Shown: piece by piece, positions 57,039 through 64,000 of the stretch
How the letters are laid out: each line of letters begins with the position of its first letter
How positions within the stretch are numbered: position 1 is the first letter of the stretch
NCBI GenBank assembly: GCA_028456385.1
Contig: JALNQF010000020.1
Span: 310,001-374,000, forward strand
DNA from: Ophiosphaerella korrae
Taxonomy: Eukaryota > Ascomycota > Dothideomycetes > Pleosporales > Phaeosphaeriaceae
DNA: 64,000 nt
Reading direction: 5' to 3'
The notes under the pieces: model-generated
The model's database searches: none
The model's input: only the letters and a program-made list of their open reading frames with translations
Told to the model about the DNA's origin: nothing
Translations under genes and position numbers: made by a program

Positions 57039-58029
57039 TCCATTTGACATCGGTTGATTGCAAATAGGCAGAAACGCTGTTTGAGAGCTAAGCACCTCCT
57101 AGGTCACAGTTACACGTTCGCTCGCATCATGGAGAATCGCTTGCGTGGGCGTTCTCCAAACACGATAATACAGCGCACGGGTGTAGTGGACACCTCGGGC
57201 ATGATAGTTCCGACAAAATGTGAGCCTACAGCATTTCACCTCGATATACTTCGTGTCTAGGAATTTGGTTGCAGTGAGTGAACTTGCTCTCAGATTCTCA
57301 CCATTGCCTGTCTACTGACCCAGACTTTGACACAATGTGGTTTGGGCTAATGGCAGCATTCCTTTGATCAGAATCGATCAACTCTGCTGTACAGTTGGTG
57401 AACCTACTGCTACTGCTACTATTGAAGGACTTTTGACTAGGACTGTCTATTCATGAGAATACTACTATACTTAATAGTGGATGATTCATTGTAGAGTCTC
57501 TTTGCAGCTCGAAATATCATTGAATTAGATATTCAGAAGCTCTGCTCTAGCCGTTCAAATAGACCTTCAAGCTGTGCGAAACTTATGCAAGAAAATTACA
57601 AATACTATAAAGAGGGACTACTATTAGTTGAATATAGGTAGCTAATCTCTTGAACGTTCTTGAGGACTATGAGGTGAAAGGAAGGTTTCGCCAGTACAAG
57701 GGCTGAAGAGCTAAACCGCTGAAGACCGGGGCCTAAAATCAGACCCTCTTCATGCTGCTCAGGGATGAAATCAGGTACAATCAGGGGAGCTCAGGCTTAA
57801 ATCAAGCACAATCACACTGGCTTACATTTGCTTAGGGCAAGCTTAGAAGTACTTAGCTACAGCTCAAGCTGCTTGTTCATAGCTCACGTTGCACCCCTGT
57901 GTAACTCAAGGTCAAATCCGGAAAAAGCTTTGTGTGAGGGTAGATTTCACTCCATAATGGACCGCGATTACGAAGGTTTAAATAAAAAGGTAGCTTACTA
58001 CATAGTGTGGCCCGCTTTATAGGGATAAA
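57039..58029. other. Repeat-derived intergenic DNA
   Basis: No gene supported. Short internal repeats of ctgctactgctact type and many CTTAG/GCTTA words occur near 57400-57850. Frames at 57054-57260 and 57828-58022 lack features. Probably old repeat sequence. Confidence 0.4.
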
Positions 58030-58216
58030 TGTTAGTAATAATAATCACTTTTGTAGTAATTCTCGCTACTTCTATGTTGCAATATATTACCTATATATCT
58101 ACGTATCCCTATCCACCTTAATAAGAGAAAGATAATAGAGAAATAATCCTTCAAATTTTGCATAAACTGCCGGGATTCACACGGTGGAGTCAGCTGCGGA
58201 TTCCGCGTACATAACA
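58030..58216. mobile_element. Possible short LTR or MITE relic
   Basis: Begins TGTTAGTAATA and ends ...TACATAACA, giving a perfect 5-bp inverted end TGTTA/TAACA. The left two thirds are TA-rich and the right end G/C-rich. No flanking direct repeat is visible, so the insertion may be truncated or the ends misjudged. Confidence 0.3.
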
Positions 58217-58729
58217 TAACGAACACATCACTCAATATCATTCTACTTGTTCCATATAGTCTCAGAAACGATAATCTGCCATCTTGGTGTCATGACTCCC
58301 CCCGATTCGATAATATTTTCCTTGTTACCGTATCACTAATTTTATGTTTTACAACACCACTAACTGGAATGCAACCGCTACGGCTCAATCAGATGTAATA
58401 TTTTCAGGAAACACCTTAACAACAGCTGCAATGTGCTTAGGGGCGATCCGTAGCATTGGCCGCGCTTGGGATGATAATAATCCAATGGAATATACCCACA
58501 CGATAAAAGCAGACCAGCTCTCAGCTCATCTCGCTCCGCAGAGAAATGGACGCATCTATGCTTGAAAACCATTACAGGTACAACATAAAAGGTTGGACTC
58601 TCTTGGGTTACACTTTTGTGCATAATTTCCTCGAGAGTCACGATCAGGCTGACGTGGAACCCTTCTTGATTTCGCCATCTCCCTATCTATTCATACACGC
58701 ACTCCACCAGACCCCAACGCACACACTCC
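58217..58729. other. 3' flank of GART gene
   Basis: 513 bases without a supported gene. A minus-strand frame at 58641-58378 (87 aa) has no family signal. Confidence 0.4.
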
Positions 58730-59450
58730 CTACCCCACCTTACTTCCCTCCCCCTCCCACCCTCCAACAACCCTCCTAACCCCTTCAACAATCAACCCAT
58801 GCTCAACCTCATGAATCCTCCCCTCCAACTCCTCCAACTCCTCTCCCTCCCTCAACTCCACCTCCGCCGTAACAATCGCCTCCCCAGCATCCACCTCCGC
58901 AATCACCTCATGAATCATGACCCCAGTCCTCTTCAGCCCCTCCTCGCGCCCTGCCCTCCACGCCTTCTCGATCGCGCCCGCGCCCGCGAATTCGCCCGGC
59001 AGCGCGGGGTGCAGGTTTATTATCTTGATGCCGGCGGCGGCTATGGGCGTTAGGAAGGCGGGCGTCACGATGTGCATCCAGCCGGCGCAGACGACAAGGG
59101 TGGGGCGCGGGGAGAGGGCGAGGATTTTGGAGGCAAGGTCGGCGTCGTATTGGGTGCGGGCGGCGGATGTGCCTTCGGGGGTGTTGGGGTGTTGTTTTTT
59201 GTAGGGCACGAGGTTGTGGTATGTGGTTGGTATTGAGGCTTTGGCGGCGCGTTCGAGGCCGTATGCTGCTTTACGACTGGGATTTGTTAGGTGGGCATTG
59301 AGAGGGAGGGTGGTGGAAGCGATACTTTGATATCACGTGTGTTATACGTGTGTTTGGGAGTTTGCCAGATGCGCAGGCGTCGATGAGGGCTTGAAGGTTG
59401 GAACCATTGCCAGATATTAAGACGGCGAGGTTGTGCGGCGATTCTGACAT
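58730..59450 (-). CDS. ADE8: Phosphoribosylglycinamide formyltransferase (GART)
   Basis: Purine biosynthesis step 3: transfers formyl from 10-formyl-THF to GAR, cytosolic. Exons 59450-59326 and 59276-58730, with a 49-nt intron, close to 224 codons (223 aa), the usual length. Start MSESPHNLAVLISGNGSNLQ carries the phosphate-binding ISGNGSNLQAL loop. The active-site Asn and His are in IINLHPALPGEFAGAGAI, and the catalytic Asp is in VIAEVDAGEAIV. An upstream in-frame ATG would add about 55 unlikely residues, so the ATG at 59450 is preferred. It lies 164 bases downstream of HAT1 in the same orientation. The C-terminal coding sequence is unusually pyrimidine-rich on the plus strand (Glu/Gly codons). 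Confidence 0.95.
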
Positions 59451-59614
59451 TTTGAAGCGTGTGGGGTATTTGAGTTGGAAGGGGTGAGATTGTTTGGGTA
59501 TATGCGAAGCTATCGTAGGAAAGCCAAAAAGTTTTGGGGTAGCTTGTACCCCGCCGTTTCGAGTCCACCATCCTCGTTGCCTTATCATTATATCATTTCC
59601 TCCACACCACATTT

Positions 59615-61187
59615 TCAAGACTTCATCCGCTTAGAACTGGCTACTGATGCGTCGTCCATATCCTCCCATTCATCATCCTCGTCCTCAACAATCGCTCGTT
59701 TGCGCTTCGACTTGCTGCGCGAAGCATTCGAGGAACCTTGTCCTGATGCCCAGTCTACACGCTTTGCCAGGCCCTCGAGGCGCTCCTCGTACTCCTCTTG
59801 CTGGTTGTCGACAGCCGCCTCCAGTTTCTCTACCTTCTCTGACACCTCCATTTGGTCCAGCGCATCGGCATTCTGACTGTAAATGCGGTGCTTCAGCGCT
59901 AACCTCCAGAAGTAGTATTTGCGATCGTTCTCGTTGCTTGATTTGGCCTTGCGTGTAATACGAGCTCTGTTACGGTTCGATGGCAGAATTGTTGAAAGTA
60001 GATGAAGCTCCACCATCCTGTAAAATTGCCTTGTCACAATCTTGGTCTCGTGACGAAGCTTCTCGAGATCAGCACCATTACCAAGAATCTGGTTTCGGGG
60101 TATAGGTGAGTCCTTGCGCAGCGATTCGACTGGGAGGGTTGAAGCGATCGACAAAGACTTGAAGCCTGGTTGCTGGCGAAGATATACAATATCGCTATAG
60201 TCGCGCATTGCATCAAAGGCCTCGCTTGGATCTTCAACAGGGATTTCAAAGATGAAGGGTTTAGCAACCAGATATTCGAAAATGGTGTCATACAATCGAG
60301 CACCTAGAGACTGGCCCTGGTAGGGTGGGAGGATCAGGAACTGCGAAATTCTCTCTCGTGACGATGTCTCGAGCCGATCTAGCCTTTCGTTGAAGAGGAA
60401 TGTCTCGGGGTCCTGAGTGAGACGAGGGGGCGTGTATTTCGCAATACTGCCATTAGTCTCTGGTGGCGGTGAGGGTAGTTGCTTGGTCGCGCGCATAATC
60501 TCAAAGGTTGGGAATATCCAGGATCGATAGGAGGTAGAGAAGCCAGCAAGCGTGTATGGAGATGCGACTGCCTTGGCAAGAGGCGTGACTTCGTAGAGGA
60601 GATAGAGCGACCAGCGGTCCAGTGTTTCTTCGTCATCGAGGCCCTCGGTTGTAGCACCCTCAATGAAGAGCAGTACTAGGATGCTCATGTTCTTCCATAT
60701 CCGTCTCGCAGCCCCGTCTGCCAGAGGAGATCTCCATATCTCGTACTGCTTCCCTTGCACGGTGAAGCTCTTCATGTGCTCGCCCGGTGGCCGCCAGTCC
60801 TTTGATGTTGCGCCTGCATCGTCTGCCGCTGGCTCTGGTAGGTGCTGCCGGAACAGCTCTGGTGATAAGTCGACCTGGGTGATGTCTGGAACGTCTTTCA
60901 ACTCCAGCTTCTCGTCGAACTGGATCTTGAGCTTCGGCTTGAGGTCATTGGCGCGAAAGTCTAGCTCGATTTGGGGGTTCTTGTATCCGGTTATGGTCTC
61001 ATTCTCGTCAACGACAGCGTAGGTGAAGGACGGGTTGAACGAGTCATCGAAGACGCGCTGAGGCTCGCCATTGCTGCCAGGCCGGTACAGATTGAGGAAG
61101 AAGCAGTCGTTGGAGCCGGTGACCCCTGCAGTTGTTAGTGGCTGTCCTGTGAATGGGCACAGATTACTGACACTCGTCGAGATCCAT
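59615..61187 (-). CDS. HAT1: Histone acetyltransferase type B catalytic subunit HAT1
   Basis: Acetylates newly made histone H4 (K5/K12) with an Hat2-type partner, cytoplasm/nucleus. Exons 61187-61172 and 61125-59615, with a 46-nt intron, close to 509 codons (508 aa). The first exon supplies only MDLDE and one base. The N-terminal HAT1 domain has NDCFFLNLYRPG, FNPSFTYAVVDENETITGY and KIQFDEKLELKDVPDI. The GNAT fold shows WSLYLLYEVT, ISQFLILPPYQGQSLGARLY (acetyl-CoA loop) and FEIPVEDPSEAFDAMRDY, a HAT1 hallmark. The C-terminal 90 residues form a predicted coiled coil (MEVSEKVEKLEAAVDNQQEE) and a basic/acidic tail with a likely nuclear signal (SKSKRKR). It is divergent from the ZIP gene. Confidence 0.95.
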
Positions 61188-61592
61188 GATGCCAGCAGGA
61201 GTTGAGCGTGGAGGCGCAGATTAGGCGTTATGGCTTTGATGAAGCGCTGGCGCAGGCGCGTCGCAGTGAGAGTGTTAGCGCGCCGGCGCGCGTGCTAACG
61301 GCCAGCCTCCTCAGCCCTGTGAGCACCTAGAGCGCTAGCCTAGACGCCCATACCCCTGCAGTCCAAGCCTTTTTAGGACATTTGCGGAGGACAGCAGCGC
61401 ACAAGTGCCATCCCCGAACAACACCAAGCCAAACACCCCAACACGCCAGAACTGCTTCCGCCTCACATGTCTATGGATGCCAAGGCATGGAAAGAGTAGG
61501 CCCAACTTGACCTTTGCACGTCTCCTTTTCGCTTCTACGGAACCCAATACTGCTAGGCCTCCTGCCGCATCTGCCGCCGCACTCGATCCAAC
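61188..61592. promoter_or_regulatory. Bidirectional promoter HAT1 / ZIP with G/C palindrome
   Basis: 405 bases between two ATGs. At 61274-61299 lies a palindrome with a perfect 14-base core GCGCGCCGGCGCGC (61278-61291) flanked by GTTA and TAAC. The core contains an AscI-like GGCGCGCC-type word and CGCG steps of the kind bound by cell-cycle MBF-like factors. Coupling to S-phase histone metabolism is speculation. Confidence 0.45.
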
Positions 61593-62996
61593 ATGTGGGA
61601 CGGCTTCTTTATGCTGCTTGCCCTGGGCACAATCATGGGCGCTGCGTGAGTGCATGCCCTCCTTGCTATTGACCTCAATTGCCTCCGAGATGCTATGCCT
61701 AACAGCACCAGCTCTTTTCTTGCCGGCATCCTCCCGCTCTCCTTTTCTCTTACTCCACGCCAGCTGCGCATCCTCACACTCCTGGGCGCCGGCGTGCTCG
61801 TTGGCACCTCGCTCATAGTCATAATACCCGAGGGCATTGAAACCATGTACAGTGCGACCAGCAAGAGCACCACGCGCATGTCTCAAAAAGCCATCCAGCC
61901 CACCATCCCATCTGTCTCGAGTCTGCAAAACGGTGCTAAGCGCCCTTCCGAGTTTCCTGCATGGAAACGCGCTGACGAAGTGGACAAGCTGCCTATCGAG
62001 GTGCAGGTGAAGAAGACAAAAGACACCAAGGACAAGGCAAAGCTCGAGGCCGAAGACGGCCATCCGCAAAAGGGCGGCGACGATGACTCGACCGAGGGCC
62101 ACAAAGAAGGCCATACTCGTGTACATGCGCCCGAGGAAGATGAACACCGCGCTGGTACTGAGCACGAGGAAAAGTCTAGTCCTCATGCCTTCATTGGTGT
62201 TGCTTTGATTTTAGGCTATATCCTTATGTTCATGGTCGACCATGTTCCAGATACCATCTCCACTTCGAAGCCAAAGTACCAGCCCATGCACATCTCACTC
62301 TCAAATCTCCATCGAGGACCCCACAACGCCTCCTCGTTGAGCTTGAATGGAATGGCTAGCGAGGCAGTCACACCTTTGGCCACCCCAATGCCCCCTCACA
62401 TGACTCCCAAAAAGACATCTGCGACAACGGTCGGTCTGATCGTTCATGCCTGCGCAGATGGAATCGCGTTGGGCGCCTCTTCAACTGCCCCTTCGACCTC
62501 GCTATCACTGGTCATCTTCTTCGCAATCATGCTCCACAAAGCCCCTGCAGCTTTTGGGCTCACATCAGCCCTGCTCAAGCAAGGACTTTCCAAGAAAACA
62601 GCTCGCATGCACCTTGCCTTCTTCAGCCTGGCAGCTCCAGTTGGTGCCGTAGTAACATGGGCTATCGTACATACATTCGGCCGTGGTCGTCTAGGAGGAG
62701 ATGAAGGTTTAACATGGTCCACTGGTTGGGTACTCTGCTTTTCCGGTGGCACTTTCTTGTAAGTCCCTACCAACCCAATAAATTCATCAGCAGTAAACAC
62801 TAACTACACAAGATACGTCGCTATGCATTCAATGGCGGAGGCAACAGCCACCCATGGGCACGACGACCCAACTACAAATGGCTACATGGACGCCTACCCA
62901 GGCAAGAAGACGCTATCCAAAGTCGATATCGGTGTTGTTCTTTTTGGTATGCTGTTCCCCCTTGTTACGCAAATTGGGCACGCCCATGCTCATTAG
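61593..62996 (+). CDS. ZIP zinc transporter, SLC39A9 (ZIP9)-like
   Basis: Zinc transporter into the cytosol, probably in a Golgi/endomembrane location by analogy to ZIP9. Exons 61593-61645, 61706-62758 and 62813-62996 close to 430 codons (429 aa), introns 60 and 54 nt. The first helices are MLLALGTIMGAATSSFLAGI and LTLLGAGVLVGTSLIVIIPEG. A long His/Glu/Lys-rich cytoplasmic loop (about residues 80-195; HPQKGGDDD, HKEGHTRVH) is typical. The metal site is in VHACADGIALGA, and the partner helix MLHKAPAAFGLTSALL is the ZIP9 signature; FSGGTFLYVAMHSM and a His-ended C terminus (GHAHAH) follow. The start ATG is preceded by CAAC. Confidence 0.92.
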
Positions 62997-63532
62997 CAAG
63001 TTACATGCTTCGCATATTAAGGCGTTGGCGCAGGCATAGGCCGGCTTATCATGAACGTTTATCATGTCATACTTGTTTATTATGATACCAAAATCGTTGT
63101 GTAGGATGTTATAAATATATATATGTTTGTTGATCATATGAAAAGCTCGTTTTCGTTCAGTCGCACCCCTTACACTGCGCAATGACCAAAATAATATGCT
63201 GCTGGAAGTTTTGAAAATCTCGCGAACACGAAGACCTATAAAACATCTTAACTGTAGTCCTCTACCTATTTAAGGCATTTAAGGTATTCTGTATTGTCTG
63301 AACAACCTCGAGGTATTCAGGCGTCCAGCCTGCACACTAACCTAACTAGGATCTGAGCAACGACAAAGCCTGCATGCCCCTCCATGTACGATTGGGTACC
63401 GCAGGCGGACCAGCTTCAAGCCATTTACTCTCCTGTTTGAGTATTTCATGATCATTGGAGGCACCCCAGCCATACTCATGAGCACGTACCCAAATAAGAA
63501 TAAAAAAAAACACACACACACGCAGCCTCGTA
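62997..63532. other. Intergenic, A/CA repeat before F-box gene
   Basis: No gene. A TATATATA run lies near 63115-63123. Just before the next start is an A9(CA)n tract at about 63502-63521. Confidence 0.5.
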
Positions 63533-64000
63533 ATGGCTAAATTGGACGCCCTGCCTGAAGAACTACTGCTCAAGATTATAGAGCCTCTCCCGTTGCGGAC
63601 GTTGTTCAGTCTCAATTCCGTAAATGTACTCTTTTATCGCCTCACACTTGATTACATCTACCACACATTCCAAGATGATCCCCATCTCTTTCTCCGCACC
63701 ATCGCCTTACCACCACCTAATGGACGAGTCAAATTGATGAGAAGAGTAAAACGTTTGAATTGGGGCCTAGGATACAAGTTTTCCCCCCTCACTGGTCCAG
63801 AATGGTCAGATATCGCTCGAACATTCCGCTTTCTCGATCTCGCTGTCGCAAATGATGATTCTACAGTTGGTGATCTCGGCATGCATTTCGCAACCTACAA
63901 CGGCTTTAGTACTGTTTATAGATATGAATTCCTTGAATACTTCTTGCTATTCCTGCCTAACCTTCAAGAATTAGACCTATGGGTCCCCGTATTAATTGGA
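63533..64000 (+). CDS. F-box-like protein, 3' end outside window
   Basis: Open frame from ATG 63533 to the window edge (156 codons, no stop). The N terminus MAKLDALPEELLLKIIEPLP with LRTLFSLNSVNVLFYRLTLD fits an F-box helix bundle (L-P-x-E-L...I...L), which would recruit Skp1 in an SCF ubiquitin ligase. The rest (LQELDLWVPV near the end) begins what looks like a Leu-rich-repeat-like substrate domain. The protein is truncated by the window. It follows the ZIP gene in the same orientation after 536 bases. Confidence 0.6.
   Translation, partial: MAKLDALPEELLLKIIEPLPLRTLFSLNSVNVLFYRLTLDYIYHTFQDDPHLFLRTIALPPPNGRVKLMRRVKRLNWGLGYKFSPLTGPEWSDIARTFRFLDLAVANDDSTVGDLGMHFATYNGFSTVYRYEFLEYFLLFLPNLQELDLWVPVLIG

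Noticed and set aside
59451..59618. Upstream ATG of the GART frame at 59618
   Set aside because: The extra N-terminal residues are unlike the family and the region is the HAT1-GART spacer; the ATG at 59450 fits known starts.
1..64000. tRNA, rRNA, CRISPR arrays, prokaryotic operons
   Set aside because: Read by eye, I found no tRNA A/B-box pair with cloverleaf, no rRNA motif and no regularly spaced direct repeats of CRISPR type. The intron-rich gene structure is eukaryotic.

Overview
The window is nuclear DNA of a filamentous ascomycete. Almost every gene is broken by short introns (about 42-112 nt, GT...AG, often with a CTAAC-like branch site). The gene families are fungal: Zn2Cys6 regulators, an AsaB-like enzyme, CorA-like fungal membrane proteins, PEX8, a C45 acyltransferase, a LysM/GH18 chitinase. 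Several AT/TA-rich stretches look like old repeat-induced point mutation (RIP). Pleosporales/Dothideomycetes is my guess, not something the sequence proves. Exon-intron models were assembled by eye from splice sites and reading-frame phase. Where all exon phases close to a whole number of codons I say so.

Layout. 0-8 kb: one multi-exon C2H2 zinc-finger gene (1241-3742), then about 4 kb of gene-poor, partly AT-rich DNA. 7.9-22 kb: an AsaB/CmcJ-like gene (-), a large protein kinase (+) converging on a CorA-like membrane protein (-), a MUP1-type amino-acid permease (+), an unidentified decayed locus, and an OPT transporter (-). 22-26.5 kb: a TA-rich repeat landscape holding two unrelated solo LTRs, each with a perfect 5-bp target-site duplication, followed by a broken RBR (RING-IBR-RING) gene and a cluster of strong hairpins. 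26.8-45.2 kb: intact genes. These are an AIF/AMID-type oxidoreductase, a TMEM170-like membrane protein, PEX8 (ending in the peroxisomal signal SKL), a cysteine-rich hypothetical, a RING protein, a Nudix-like protein with a degenerate Nudix box, two divergently transcribed Zn2Cys6 regulators, a penicillin-acyltransferase-like C45 hydrolase, and a cytosolic-type polysaccharide deacetylase. 45.2-58.7 kb: an accessory island in which nearly every recognisable gene is damaged (MYND finger, TPR repeats of an NLR-like protein, a CorA-like gene lacking a clear 5' end, a LysM/GH18 chitinase, a DUF7924 protein). Several of the stop codons are what C-to-T or G-to-A change would give. 58.7-64 kb: conserved housekeeping genes: glycinamide ribonucleotide formyltransferase, histone acetyltransferase HAT1, a ZIP9-like zinc transporter, and the start of an F-box gene cut by the window edge.

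How they fit. The housekeeping and organelle genes (PEX8, TMEM170-like, GART, HAT1, ZIP9-like) are unrelated single genes. The most suggestive functional group is 37.8-45.2 kb: two regulators sharing a 363-bp promoter, next to a hydrolase/acyltransferase and a deacetylase that share a second divergent promoter. The 45-58 kb island joins families typical of fungal accessory genomes (NLR/TPR, CorA-like, chitinase, DUF7924) in a common state of decay. No RNA genes, CRISPR arrays or prokaryotic features were seen.
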